Of a DNA stretch of 64,000 nucleotides, positions 7,757-18,740 are shown piece by piece. Below the pieces are notes generated by a model. The model worked only from the letters and a program-made list of their open reading frames with translations. It was not told the origin of the DNA and ran no database searches. How positions within the stretch are numbered: the first letter of the stretch is position 1; every line of letters begins with the position of its first letter. This DNA comes from a virus. Made by a program: the position numbers and the translations under genes. The stretch covers positions 59,783-123,782 of IMG/VR virus record IMGVR_UViG_3300006921_004083, one strand, 5' to 3'.

Positions 7757-9565
7757 ATGGCAAAACGTATTAATTATAACGCACGTAACTTTTTAGAGGT
7801 AAGATCTGAACTAATAAATTTTGTTAAACAATATTATCCAGAATTATTTAGTGATTTTAACGATGCGTCGGTTGGACAAATGTTATTGGAATTAAATGCT
7901 GCGGTTGCGGACATGCTTTCCTTTAATACAGATAGAGCTTTTCAAGAAACACAAATTGATTACGCTCAAGAAAAATCTTCTTTATTAGGTATAGGAAGAA
8001 CTTTAGGTTTGAATATTCCAGGAGTAAGACCAAGTATCTGTCTTGTTGACTTTAGAGTTACAGTCCCTCCAAAAGGAGATACTTTTGACAATTCTTATTG
8101 TCCTATATTAAAATATGGATCACAAGTACAGGGAGGTGGACAAACTTTTGAAGTAAATGACGATATCGACTTTTCTTCACCTCTTTCAGTAGGAGGTATA
8201 CCTAATAGAAAAGTTAGACCCAATGTTGATACAAACGGTGTCATCGTCTCATACTATATTACCAAACGAGAATTAGTTGTTAATGGTACGACTAAAATAT
8301 TAAAACGAAATATAAGACCTGAAGACCTTAAACCATTTTTACAAATAGTTTTACCAGACACTAATGTTATTGGTGTTGAGCAAATTAAAATGGTTGATGG
8401 TATAGACGCCGCTCAACCAACACTAAGTGAGTTTATTTCTTTTGAAAACAGATTTTATGAGGTTGAATCCTTAGCAGAAAACCAAATATTTTTAGATGAT
8501 TATAGTAGGAATACGGATAATTCATCTATTACTCCGGGAAAATGGGTAAATACAGATAAGAAATTTATTAAGGAATACACAGATAAAGGTTTTTGTAAAG
8601 TTACTTTTGGAAGTGGTACATCCGACGCTTCACCTATAAACAATTACCTAGATAATGGATTTACTCAACAAGTACAAACTCTTGTTAATAATAAAAGCTT
8701 AGGGGAGTTGCCTAAAGCAAATTCAACAATTTACATGAGATATAGGGTAGGAGGTGGACAACAGTCAAACATAGGACCCAACGTCCTTAATACGACAGGT
8801 ATTGTAGAACTCACCAACCTTGGGAGTAATGCTAACACAGTAGAGTTGGTCAATAGTACTTTAGTTGCGAATAATCCTGTTGCTGCCATTGGTGGTGCTG
8901 ACACACCAACCATAGAAGAACTAAGATATCTTATAAAATATAATTTTGCTACTCAAAATAGAGCAGTCACGGTGAGAGATTATCTTTCACTTTTAAGTAA
9001 AATGGGGAGTAAATTTGGAGTTCCATTTAGAGTTGGAGTCTCTGAGTCACAAAATAAAATAGACATAGCAACACTAGGATTAAGTCCTTCCAAAAAATTA
9101 TCTAATGAAGCAACGCTAACCTTACAAGAAAATATTTCTAGATATTTGGCGAATTATCGTATGATTAACGATTATGTGACTATAAGTGGAGGAAGAATAC
9201 TTAATATAGGTTTTGAGATATATGCTTATTTAGATGATAATTTTAATAGATCTTTAGTGTCTGGTGAAATGATAAATGCGGTAAGAAATTACATGAACAT
9301 AAACAACCAAGAGATGGGGCAAAATATCTACCTTGCCGACCTTTCTAGAACCATAAACTCAATAGACGGAGTATTGAACGTAACAGAAATGAAAGTTTTT
9401 AATCGAGTAGGGGGAGAGTATTCTATAGATGAAGTACCACAACCTTATATAGTACAAGAAACACGAGAAATTAATACACAAAATAATTTAACATTGTTTG
9501 GTGACTTTAACACAATGTTTGAAATTAAGTACCCAGAAAACGATATTAAAGTTATTGCTAAGTAA
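7757..9565 (+). CDS. 6: baseplate wedge protein, T4 gp6-like (baseplate J family)
   Basis: 602 residues, near T4 gp6 (660). It forms the inner ring of the baseplate with gp25 and gp7-type partners. The N-terminal segment with NDASVGQMLLELNA and a Phe/Asp-rich helix is characteristic. A baseplate-J-like central part follows, with PTIEELRYLIKYNFATQNRAVT at about 384-405 (shortened here: PTIEELR..NRAVT), then a C-terminal part rich in beta strands. The gene pairs with gp25 2 nt upstream. Confidence 0.85.
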   Translation: MAKRINYNARNFLEVRSELINFVKQYYPELFSDFNDASVGQMLLELNAAVADMLSFNTDRAFQETQIDYAQEKSSLLGIGRTLGLNIPGVRPSICLVDFRVTVPPKGDTFDNSYCPILKYGSQVQGGGQTFEVNDDIDFSSPLSVGGIPNRKVRPNVDTNGVIVSYYITKRELVVNGTTKILKRNIRPEDLKPFLQIVLPDTNVIGVEQIKMVDGIDAAQPTLSEFISFENRFYEVESLAENQIFLDDYSRNTDNSSITPGKWVNTDKKFIKEYTDKGFCKVTFGSGTSDASPINNYLDNGFTQQVQTLVNNKSLGELPKANSTIYMRYRVGGGQQSNIGPNVLNTTGIVELTNLGSNANTVELVNSTLVANNPVAAIGGADTPTIEELRYLIKYNFATQNRAVTVRDYLSLLSKMGSKFGVPFRVGVSESQNKIDIATLGLSPSKKLSNEATLTLQENISRYLANYRMINDYVTISGGRILNIGFEIYAYLDDNFNRSLVSGEMINAVRNYMNINNQEMGQNIYLADLSRTINSIDGVLNVTEMKVFNRVGGEYSIDEVPQPYIVQETREINTQNNLTLFGDFNTMFEIKYPENDIKVIAK

Positions 9566-9599
9566 AGCGCATTTACTTTTGAAAAAATATCATTAAAAA

Positions 9600-9612
9600 T
9601 ATTTATTAATAA
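9600..9612 (+). promoter_or_regulatory. candidate late-type promoter element before the large tail genes
   Basis: TATTTATTAATAA, with core TATTTATT at 9600-9607, ends 13 nt before the ATG at 9621. It differs from the core TATTTATA by one base. It lies in a 55-nt AT-rich gap, one of the few gaps in the tail block. Confidence 0.4.
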
Positions 9613-9620
9613 ATGATTTA

Positions 9621-12600
9621 ATGAAAGAGTCCAAAGTAATAAGAATTCTACCTAAAGAAGGTAATCAAACTATCAATGTTGATCTAGAACAAGATTTTGA
9701 TTACCTAGAGATTCTTAGTCTTAAAATTTTACAAAAAGAAGCTTATAGAATATTTTGTTCCGATAAAGGAGTGTTGGTCGGTAAAGTTACTTCTAACGGG
9801 AATTTTCCAATACAAAATGCTAAAATTTCTGTTTTTATTCCACTAGACGCTAAGGACGCTAGGAATGAGACCATAAGACAGTTATACCCTTTTAATACCC
9901 CAAATGATACCCTTTCCAGTGGTAAGAGATATAACTTATTACCACGTGATAAACAATTAGCAACACCGGCGGATCACGTACCAGTTGGAACTTTTCCATC
10001 TAAGTACGATATTATGACGAATCCCGACCTAAAATATATCCATGAAAAATATTATAAATACACCACAACAACTAATGAAAATGGGGATTATATGTTTTTT
10101 GGTTTACCTAGTGGAACACATATTGTTCACGTAGATGTTGATTTAAGTGATATCGGTACAAATTCGGTAACACCATCAGACCTAATTAATTTAGGGTATT
10201 CCCCTTACCTGTTTGACTCAGAATCACAGTTCAAATACTCAGATGATTTGAATCAACTTGCACAAATTGTGGGATTAAATAGTACCGCATATGTTAATCC
10301 TTTTTGGGGAGACATTGACCAATGTGAATTTGGTTTAACTAGATTAGATTTTGCAATTGCTAGATTCGTCAACCCTAAGGCTTATTTTATTGGTAGTTTT
10401 TATACCGATGGGACTATAGGGACAGATAACGCTTTTGTTCCTAGTGCGTGTTGGCAAGAATACGCGTCATATAACTCTTCTATGAAAGGATTTAAGAATG
10501 GGGTATCACGAATAGTTAGAGCTGATAATCTAAGAACACCAAGACAAGTTAAAGCGGACGGTGAGTCTTTTGGACATGTTGGTATAATAGAGGCTATTAG
10601 GTTAGATGAAGATGGAGTACCAGAATATGTAGGTAAATGGAAAACTGACATGGATGGAAACTTTGTTATACCTTTACCCTTAAACTTAGGAAAAAAAGTA
10701 TGGGACGAAGATTTACAAGGTTGGAGAGATGATGACGAAAATGGGGTTGCCACATATGCTGATTATAGATTTAAGTTTTATTTTGAAGGACAGGGGGACT
10801 TTAATGATTATGGATTCCCAGAAATACAATTCCAAAGTATAACAAATAGAGGAATATTTTTCGCACCCAATCGTATGGACGATAGCCAAAATAGAATAGC
10901 ATATGATTCGGCTTCAGATACCTATACGACCGCATCCGAAGAGAATAAATATAGTTTCCACGCCACACCTGCCTATGGTTCTACTTCTGAATATACCTAT
11001 AATATGTTAGACCAATTTGGAGTTAGGGTTAAAGAACACACTAATTACGCTAGAATTAGAATGAGTGGTTTTTATACGATGGGACAATCTTTTAATTATT
11101 ATGCGGATTATGATAATGCTATTAATGATATCGGTGCCGGAACGCAACAAACTACTGGTCAATTTGGGACACTAGATTGGTTTTTCCAACAAAATCAGGA
11201 CGGTATTCCCGATCGAAGTGATAGATATGATAATTATTACAACAATACTTCACCAGATTGGATGAATAATAGTATAGGGACCAATCCTTGGATCATTAGT
11301 AGAAGTTATGTTTATACGGATTTATACTCTACCGGAGACGTTACCAGTAGAAACATGTTTCCAATTAATTACTTATTCGCTGACTATTATATGAAAGCAC
11401 CTTCTCGTCAAAAAGACTTAATAGATGTTAATATAAATGATTATGGTGGTTTCGTATCCAATTACTTCATTAATAGAAGAGTTGAGGCGAGTTATCGAGG
11501 ACTCGGATACAATTCACTAGGTGGGGGAACAATTGAATTAGTAAATGGAGCAGGAGACCCCGGTATGGGTAACTCAACTAATATTGCTACGTGTGATAAT
11601 CTACCTTCTGCAGGGTGGAGACAAGGTGAGTTAATAACAAACTATATTGATACGGTAGCCAACCCCGATTTCTATAGTGACGGTACAATGGATAATTGTG
11701 TTGGGTGTTTAACTTTTGGGTCTTATAATGATTCAGGACTTTATCTGATGCATAACTCATCAAACGGTTCTTGGTATAATGAAGATGCAATTCCTTATTA
11801 TGGGGATGCTACATATACATTAATAAACCCCGCCAATACTATAGGTACTACCGCTGCGGACACTATTACGGGAAATATAATGATGGGGGGGTTTGTTGCC
11901 CCTTATGCCGCGGCTTATGATTTGGGTGCACAATTAGTTACCACATGTACAAATGGGGAAAATGATTGGATTGTGGCCGGACTTTCCTATTGTGACGCAA
12001 CGGTTTACGATTGTAATAATAACAACAATTGGTCTTTTTCAGGACACACAGCATATTTTGGTGACACTAATACGGATGGAACCTGTATTGCTGGAGGTAC
12101 TAATGCAGGTATAGCTGTTGTTGATTTTGATAATACTGCTGGGGCGGTTAATCCTGGTGGAAATGTCACAATAAAAGGATATGAGAACGGGATAGTTCTT
12201 TGGCAAAATATACAACTTAAAGAGGGAATGGGAGTTAGAGTAACAGTTAGACCAACCAATTCTGATGAGGGTAGTACTCCATTTAATAATGATCGTGCAG
12301 ATTCTAGAGTGGGAGTTTGTTATTATTGTACACAAGGATATGGTGGTGGCGGTTGTAGTGATACAGAATTTTCAGCCTTTTGGGTTCAAGAAGTTAATAC
12401 TATAAGAAATTATGACAATAGAACTATAAGTGAACCTTTAATTGGTTCATTATATTTTCCACAATATTATGTGGGTGAAGAAGCTTCAGAATGTTGTAGT
12501 CGTAGTAATTACATTACCGAACAATCATGGGACGAGTATCAAAATTTATCAGTATGGAATAGAACATCAAGTTGGATAAACCATTCATTACTTTATGCTG

Positions 12601-13451
12601 GAACTTATGGAGATCCACTATCACTTACTTATAGGTATTATGTAGATGACTTTCCTGGAGATCCTCTAGCAGGTCAGGTAATAACGAATGCTAAATATTA
12701 TAATGTAAACACAATTGGGGAGATACAAATAAAAGAAATAACTAAAGATATCCCTAACTTTCAACTAGGGATAAACCAATGGTCAAGTATAGATAGACAT
12801 CTACCTTCTTCCTCTGCACATCCTAGTGCTGAAATGGACGAAGGGTTTACAACTAGAGAAACTAATCATGAAGACTTTGACACAAATGGAAATGGAACTG
12901 GTGTTTCTTTTATACAACATAAATATTTTGCACCATACGATAATCTTTTATTTAGAACAGGGCAACAATGGCCTAGAGATTTAGATGAAGACGGAACTGA
13001 ATTATTGGCGTTAGAGACAACCATACCAGGATGGTATGATTGGACATCTTCAGCTTGGTATGGTAATTTATTGTACCCTGTCCAACCTCTATACAACCCT
13101 AATGGGTATAAAACATATTCTAATTATCATGTGTTTAGATACGCTCCAACAGATATGGACACAAGTGCGTCCTGGAAACCTTGGTTAAGAAGAGTACCAA
13201 AAGAATGGTATGATACTAATACTTTCTGGTGGTCATCATTACAAGTAGTACAGACTACCGCTTGGACTGGGTTCCAAACCTCACCTTGGTCAGTAGGTAA
13301 TAATTTTAATAATGATAAAGGGGCGGATAATACAGCGGTTAGAGCTTATCCATATAGAGGGTATTACTTTTTTAGTTTATATCATAATTTAAGTCCAGCA
13401 GAGAAAATAAAAAGAATACTGGGTTATAAAACAGGTTTAATTTCAGAATAA
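9621..13451 (+). CDS. large baseplate/tail structural protein with carboxypeptidase-regulatory-like domains
   Basis: 1276 residues. Residues about 48-76 (GVLVGKVTSNG..PIQNAKISVFIP) and 147-180 (NENGDYMFFGLPSG..HVDVDL) form a carboxypeptidase-regulatory-like beta domain split by an insert. A similar DMDGNFVIPLPL segment occurs near residue 340. The rest is rich in Tyr, Asn, Gly and Trp, as in phage fibres. Its position after gp6 is where T4 has gp7 and gp8, so a wedge or periphery role is likely, but I see no direct gp7 similarity. It is followed after 2 nt by the next giant gene. Confidence 0.7.
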   Translation: MKESKVIRILPKEGNQTINVDLEQDFDYLEILSLKILQKEAYRIFCSDKGVLVGKVTSNGNFPIQNAKISVFIPLDAKDARNETIRQLYPFNTPNDTLSSGKRYNLLPRDKQLATPADHVPVGTFPSKYDIMTNPDLKYIHEKYYKYTTTTNENGDYMFFGLPSGTHIVHVDVDLSDIGTNSVTPSDLINLGYSPYLFDSESQFKYSDDLNQLAQIVGLNSTAYVNPFWGDIDQCEFGLTRLDFAIARFVNPKAYFIGSFYTDGTIGTDNAFVPSACWQEYASYNSSMKGFKNGVSRIVRADNLRTPRQVKADGESFGHVGIIEAIRLDEDGVPEYVGKWKTDMDGNFVIPLPLNLGKKVWDEDLQGWRDDDENGVATYADYRFKFYFEGQGDFNDYGFPEIQFQSITNRGIFFAPNRMDDSQNRIAYDSASDTYTTASEENKYSFHATPAYGSTSEYTYNMLDQFGVRVKEHTNYARIRMSGFYTMGQSFNYYADYDNAINDIGAGTQQTTGQFGTLDWFFQQNQDGIPDRSDRYDNYYNNTSPDWMNNSIGTNPWIISRSYVYTDLYSTGDVTSRNMFPINYLFADYYMKAPSRQKDLIDVNINDYGGFVSNYFINRRVEASYRGLGYNSLGGGTIELVNGAGDPGMGNSTNIATCDNLPSAGWRQGELITNYIDTVANPDFYSDGTMDNCVGCLTFGSYNDSGLYLMHNSSNGSWYNEDAIPYYGDATYTLINPANTIGTTAADTITGNIMMGGFVAPYAAAYDLGAQLVTTCTNGENDWIVAGLSYCDATVYDCNNNNNWSFSGHTAYFGDTNTDGTCIAGGTNAGIAVVDFDNTAGAVNPGGNVTIKGYENGIVLWQNIQLKEGMGVRVTVRPTNSDEGSTPFNNDRADSRVGVCYYCTQGYGGGGCSDTEFSAFWVQEVNTIRNYDNRTISEPLIGSLYFPQYYVGEEASECCSRSNYITEQSWDEYQNLSVWNRTSSWINHSLLYAGTYGDPLSLTYRYYVDDFPGDPLAGQVITNAKYYNVNTIGEIQIKEITKDIPNFQLGINQWSSIDRHLPSSSAHPSAEMDEGFTTRETNHEDFDTNGNGTGVSFIQHKYFAPYDNLLFRTGQQWPRDLDEDGTELLALETTIPGWYDWTSSAWYGNLLYPVQPLYNPNGYKTYSNYHVFRYAPTDMDTSASWKPWLRRVPKEWYDTNTFWWSSLQVVQTTAWTGFQTSPWSVGNNFNNDKGADNTAVRAYPYRGYYFFSLYHNLSPAEKIKRILGYKTGLISE

Positions 13452-13453
13452 TT

Positions 13454-16400
13454 ATGGAAAGAAAAAAAATAGTTGGTACACCTTTTAAGACAGCGGCGGG
13501 AATAAATGTTGGTTATGATATAAATGTAGACCTTAATCAAAATAATAAAACACTACCAACTGGAGAAGAAATTCGTATAGTTAGTGCTTCAGAACAGTTT
13601 GCAAAAGAGAGAAATGAATCCACAAAGTATAGACTAACGGCCAACATAAACCCTATAATTTATTACCCACAAGAATATTATTGGTTAGGTAATTTATTAA
13701 ATGCTAACTTTACTTTTGTAACAGGGGCTACATCGACATCCCAAACAAATGCTTTAGCCACCGTAAATTACGACTTACCTAATATTTTAACCTTAAATGG
13801 GCCAAATCCAAACGTTGAAAATTTTGAAGTACATAACAAAGATAATTGGGTAGGACAAATAATCTATCCTTTTCAAAATGAATATACTCTTAAGTATAAT
13901 ATCCCTCAATTTAATGCTAACCTAGCTTTTTCTATAGATATTGAAGATGCACGTTTTTATCTTGATACTGGTATTGATAAGTTATTATATGATAAAATAA
14001 CTGATTATCTAAATTTGATGAATAATGCGATAACTCCTCAGGACTGGTTTATACAATCAAATTTCATAGTACAAGAACCAGTTGAGTATAATGAAACATT
14101 AATTATATCTAATCAACAGTTTACAGGATATGTTCAGGACGGAATACCTTTTTTATTTACAGTTCCCTTAAAAACAGAACGGGGATGGTTTACTGCCATA
14201 TATATACCATATGAACATAATTTTGAAGAAGGTGATTATATTTTTATTAAACCCATTGCATCAACAGGATATCAGGTAGCCAATAATCAATACGATACTT
14301 GTGACCCTTCATTATATGGTTTTAAGCGTGTAATTGGAACACAATGGAATAGTGTGTTAAATAATAAAGGAAAACATTACGTTATTATTGAACATAAGTC
14401 TGAGTATCATGATGAATGGACAAACTCACCAGCACCTAATAGTAATTCTTGGAAGGTAGTATCTTCCCAAGGATTTATTAAAAAAGTAAAAAACTATTCA
14501 GATACGGGAGTTTTAGAAATATCTAGTGAACCTTTACAAAATACTACTTTTACTATTCAGCCAGAAGGTACGATGGTTACCTTAATTACAGAACATGGGT
14601 TAAAAAAAGAAGATGATATTTTATTAACACTTTCAGAAGATGCTGCTGACACAATGTTTCCTAATGAACTTAGACCTTTATTATATAATTTAAGTGGAAC
14701 ATACGAAGTTTTAGATATAGTTAATGATTTTTCTTTTATTATAAGATCAACAGAATTGGCGGATGGGATTGCCTATTATGACGGACAATATACGTTTGCA
14801 ACACTCCCACAGGCTACATTTATAACAATCTCCAAACTAAATCCATACCCTTCAGAATATTATTTAAGACGAGGAAAAATATTAACAACAATTAATGAAT
14901 TTGAAGTTAGTAGGTTACCAATGAGTAACAGTATATTTAATGACCCTAATTCTAATTTGGTTATTGAACAAGATATTGACCTTAAGGGGTTAAAAGATAA
15001 TCTTAATAGACCCATAAGTCAGTTGTATCTCATTATGACTAAAAGAGCAGGTAAGGAAAATTATGATTTTACTGATGTGGAATCTTTTTTCTCATGGATG
15101 TTTGAATATAGTCAAATACTGGTAAAAACAGGAGATGGGTTAGAAATAGAGTCAAAAAGATGTAAAGAAACAGATGATTATGTAGGATATGTTAAAGACG
15201 TTACAGGGGGATGGATGGAAGCTTATGGAGAATTTTTAGGAGATAGTTATTTTATTGATTTTACTGAGTATAATAAAGCGGATCTTCAAGAAACAAAAAT
15301 TGAAAAATTAAAACATAGATTTAATACTAGTTATCGTGAATGTGGTAATGGAATTTGTGATGAATTTTTATTAGATGTCACAGATGACAATTTTGGTGGA
15401 TGGTCATACTATAATGGAAACACATCAAATTTAACATTAGGCACAACAGGACCTGGAAATGGTGCCACCCTAACATCATCAAATTCTTGGGTAGGGCCTT
15501 CGGAAAATAATGCAGTTAGTGGGAATTTTATTGAACAAACTTTTATTGTAACACCCGAGTATCTTGGACAAGAACTGTATATGACTTTTGAATACACTCA
15601 AGTAACGTCTACAGGTATTGTTAAAATTTTAGACCCAGGTGGGGCACAAGTGACCACGGCATTATTATATCCAGGAGACGCGACTGCAATATACGGATTT
15701 GCTCAACAAGGAACTTACTCCGCAGTTTTTATACCATCTACCTTAGGAGTGTATACAATATTACTAGGTTTAAGTAATTTTCCAGAGACATACGACTTTA
15801 ATGGGGTGACTTACACAACCACAACTTTTGAAGGAAAGTTTAGTAATTTACAAATTCTAAAATATTATGGAACTCCACAATATGCGGGGTGGGTATATGA
15901 CCCTTTTGCTGAATATACAGTGAGAAAATATTCTCAGTTTATTGAAAGTGCGGATCCAAATGTCTTAGGAATTCCTGATTATGCCACATTTATAGATGGT
16001 TTATGGTTTTGGAGAGATTTGTTAGATGTGGGGTATTTTGAAGACACTGATTTTACAATTGGTGTCGATTATCCTTTTTTGAATGGGTACCATTACATGG
16101 ACCAATCTAAAAACTTAGATGTGGGGATAACACCAAATAGATTAGGTGGAACAAATGGAAGTGGTAACGGATCAACAATATTTGGGTGTACAGACTTCCA
16201 AGCGGCTAATTATAATCCCTTTGCAACAGTTCCTTGTGGAGACGACCCACTGCAAGGAGGACCTTGTATTCCAGATGCCCTGGGGGTTATGCAAGATTTA
16301 ACTAATAATCCATTAGGTTGTTGTTGTTTTTATGAATCTGACCCTATAAGTTCGGTGGATGCCACAAAATTTGCAGTAATGACTGTGGCGGCTAACAAAA

Positions 16401-18727
16401 GTGCCGTTTTTTATGATTATGGAAATATTAATAGTGGGTATAATAGATGTTATGGGAGGTATCCTTTTTGGAAAACAGGTACTTATTTTGGTTCTCAAGC
16501 CCTTGACCACCCTCTTTTGGCTAGTGAGATATCTTATGATTTTTACGGGGTAAGTGTAGGGGTAGAAAATCCCGCAGCGAGATTTGCTAGGGAAACGGGT
16601 ACCGCGAGAAATGATATATTTACATTCCAAAACTATGGTAGTACTGCCGGAACAATTTTGAACTTTGAAAATAATTTTGGTACCACACTTGGAGATGGCA
16701 CGGGTAATGATCTTTATGGTCCTTTAGTGGGACAAGACCAAGCATTGGCCGATCCAGACAATGAAGTTTTCCACCCAACAGGTTCTGAGTTTGGAGGAGA
16801 CTGGGGAAGTACACCTAGTGAAACGGCGGGAGAAAATAAACTAGAAGATTGGCCTTCATCAGAAAATATAGTGTGGAATGGCACCTCATATGTTGCAGAC
16901 AATGTTTATTTTAATCATTCAGGTATTTTAGAATTTTATAAGTTTGATACCAGTACTTGTAACACTTGTTTTGACAAAGGTCTTAATAGTGGTACTAATG
17001 ACTATTTTGCCCCTAGACATAATTGGCCCTTATTAGACCCACTAGCTCTTACGGGTGGTGGTACGGGTACTTTAGATACTTTTACAAATGGTAATGGGGT
17101 TGTTATGGACATGCCTATTCTTTATAAAGGTATGATGATGGGTAAAAATGCAGGAATGACATGGAACCCAGTTAGAAAATTTGAGAGAGGTAGTAACACT
17201 CCTAGTCCTGGACATAGTATTAATTTTTCTGATTGGGGTTCGGCGGGACTAATAGAAAGAGACTCTACTTACGGTAGTTTTCAAACCAATATTGTGGCTC
17301 ACAGAAGACCTGAAGACCCAGATAATTGGAGATTTTTCTATGGTCAATGTAGTGCCACATGGGGGTGTAGAAGTGGTAGTGGTAATTTTGGTGGTGGACT
17401 AGGTGTTGGGTCTAATTATCCAGGAGAAGCTCCGGCTGGAACTAGTTTTGGAACCATACCCAACGGAGTGGCAGTCACAGACTATACTGGAGCTGAAAGT
17501 CAATTTGTGGATTTTGGATTTGCTGAATGTGAAAATTCAGAAATGCAAGGAAGTGCAGGGGAAACTTGTAGGTATTGTTCTTGTTTAGTTCCTCATGGTG
17601 GAATTGACGGAGGAGGTGCTTCCACACTATACGGATATGACCTAGGAGGTAATAACACTTATGGGGGTTTTAATTTTGAATCGAACCAACCGAGTTATTT
17701 TGCTCCAGTCATACCAGCTGGGGAAACTCATAATTATAGATTTAGGGGAAGAGTAAATATAGAAATGGGTATTAATCATAACGCCTTTGAGTTCTACTAT
17801 AATTCTCTTAATTGGAATGGTGGTATGCAATTTGCGATGAGTCCAGAATTTGCTTATACAGGCGGACCCCCACTAACCTACCTTAATCCTTTTTGGTTTC
17901 CAAATAGTCAATGCTACGGACCAACTGAATGGTTACAATATTCACAATGGGTTGCTGGAGAAATGTCAGTATCCGAGGCATATCTAGACTATACTAGACA
18001 ATACGCTGGATTTTGGATTGCGGTAGTATCTGAGACTGCTAAGGTAACCTATATTTATGACCCTGACAACGGTAGTTCAGGGTTGTCTAGCTCACCCAAC
18101 CCTAAACAATCCCAAGGACCAGGAGGATTTAATAATGTAGACTGGAATCAAGGTTGTGGAGGTTGGAAAGTAGACGGAGTAACTCAAGCAACCAATAAAA
18201 TGTCATATACGCCTTGTATGGATGTTGGGGGAGGTCCTGGAACTACTATTGTTGGAAATTGTGGAATTGGAGCACCTAACCCATGTCCTAATTGTTCTAG
18301 TAGTTGGAACTATGTTAATCTTAATTTTGATTGTGGAGATACGGATTATGCGGCCGGTGGTGGAAGTAATGGCGGATCGGAATATTATCATCCAAGGTAT
18401 GATAGGTTAGTAGCTACTGGTAATTACGTACCAAGTTGTGGTGAACAAAACAGTGGCACAGATAAAGGAGATTTCCAAAAAATATTTTCTCAAAGTTTTG
18501 TTTCGGAAGACATACCATTAAAAACAGGTGACAAGGTTTTTATATATGTAAAATCAATTAATGGGGCTTTCAAAACAAACTTCAAAGGAGGAACAGAGTG
18601 GAAAACAAATGTAGGTTCTAGCACAGGGCCAATTGCTTCAGGATATGCGAATTGGGACACATTAGGTACAAACGAGGCTAATCACTTACCTTCGTATTTG
18701 ACGGCACAGTTTTTATCAATTACTTAA
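13454..18727 (+). CDS. giant tail/baseplate-associated structural protein with one GCTD-type repeat
   Basis: 1757 residues, the largest protein here. The N-terminal part (about 1-620) looks like a beta-rich phage structural protein without a family I can name. Near residue 911 there is a GCTDFQAANYNPFA segment followed by a Cys-rich patch (GCCCF). This is a degenerate copy of a repeat common in secreted Bacteroidota proteins. The C-terminal half is very Gly, Asn, Ser and Tyr rich with scattered Cys pairs, as expected of an exposed fibre or adhesin. The segment around 650-810 resembles a jelly-roll carbohydrate-binding fold, by feel only. Confidence 0.65.
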   Translation: MERKKIVGTPFKTAAGINVGYDINVDLNQNNKTLPTGEEIRIVSASEQFAKERNESTKYRLTANINPIIYYPQEYYWLGNLLNANFTFVTGATSTSQTNALATVNYDLPNILTLNGPNPNVENFEVHNKDNWVGQIIYPFQNEYTLKYNIPQFNANLAFSIDIEDARFYLDTGIDKLLYDKITDYLNLMNNAITPQDWFIQSNFIVQEPVEYNETLIISNQQFTGYVQDGIPFLFTVPLKTERGWFTAIYIPYEHNFEEGDYIFIKPIASTGYQVANNQYDTCDPSLYGFKRVIGTQWNSVLNNKGKHYVIIEHKSEYHDEWTNSPAPNSNSWKVVSSQGFIKKVKNYSDTGVLEISSEPLQNTTFTIQPEGTMVTLITEHGLKKEDDILLTLSEDAADTMFPNELRPLLYNLSGTYEVLDIVNDFSFIIRSTELADGIAYYDGQYTFATLPQATFITISKLNPYPSEYYLRRGKILTTINEFEVSRLPMSNSIFNDPNSNLVIEQDIDLKGLKDNLNRPISQLYLIMTKRAGKENYDFTDVESFFSWMFEYSQILVKTGDGLEIESKRCKETDDYVGYVKDVTGGWMEAYGEFLGDSYFIDFTEYNKADLQETKIEKLKHRFNTSYRECGNGICDEFLLDVTDDNFGGWSYYNGNTSNLTLGTTGPGNGATLTSSNSWVGPSENNAVSGNFIEQTFIVTPEYLGQELYMTFEYTQVTSTGIVKILDPGGAQVTTALLYPGDATAIYGFAQQGTYSAVFIPSTLGVYTILLGLSNFPETYDFNGVTYTTTTFEGKFSNLQILKYYGTPQYAGWVYDPFAEYTVRKYSQFIESADPNVLGIPDYATFIDGLWFWRDLLDVGYFEDTDFTIGVDYPFLNGYHYMDQSKNLDVGITPNRLGGTNGSGNGSTIFGCTDFQAANYNPFATVPCGDDPLQGGPCIPDALGVMQDLTNNPLGCCCFYESDPISSVDATKFAVMTVAANKSAVFYDYGNINSGYNRCYGRYPFWKTGTYFGSQALDHPLLASEISYDFYGVSVGVENPAARFARETGTARNDIFTFQNYGSTAGTILNFENNFGTTLGDGTGNDLYGPLVGQDQALADPDNEVFHPTGSEFGGDWGSTPSETAGENKLEDWPSSENIVWNGTSYVADNVYFNHSGILEFYKFDTSTCNTCFDKGLNSGTNDYFAPRHNWPLLDPLALTGGGTGTLDTFTNGNGVVMDMPILYKGMMMGKNAGMTWNPVRKFERGSNTPSPGHSINFSDWGSAGLIERDSTYGSFQTNIVAHRRPEDPDNWRFFYGQCSATWGCRSGSGNFGGGLGVGSNYPGEAPAGTSFGTIPNGVAVTDYTGAESQFVDFGFAECENSEMQGSAGETCRYCSCLVPHGGIDGGGASTLYGYDLGGNNTYGGFNFESNQPSYFAPVIPAGETHNYRFRGRVNIEMGINHNAFEFYYNSLNWNGGMQFAMSPEFAYTGGPPLTYLNPFWFPNSQCYGPTEWLQYSQWVAGEMSVSEAYLDYTRQYAGFWIAVVSETAKVTYIYDPDNGSSGLSSSPNPKQSQGPGGFNNVDWNQGCGGWKVDGVTQATNKMSYTPCMDVGGGPGTTIVGNCGIGAPNPCPNCSSSWNYVNLNFDCGDTDYAAGGGSNGGSEYYHPRYDRLVATGNYVPSCGEQNSGTDKGDFQKIFSQSFVSEDIPLKTGDKVFIYVKSINGAFKTNFKGGTEWKTNVGSSTGPIASGYANWDTLGTNEANHLPSYLTAQFLSIT
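16184..16335 (+). repeat. single degenerate GCTD..NYNP repeat in the 1757-residue tail protein
   Basis: It encodes GCTDFQAANYNPFA followed by a Cys-rich insertion ending GCCCFYE. It fits the first half of the GCTDPxAxNYDPxA..DDGSC unit seen in the two downstream tail proteins. The second half is replaced by a longer Cys-containing loop. Confidence 0.6.
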
Positions 18728-18740
18728 TTAATAATTTATT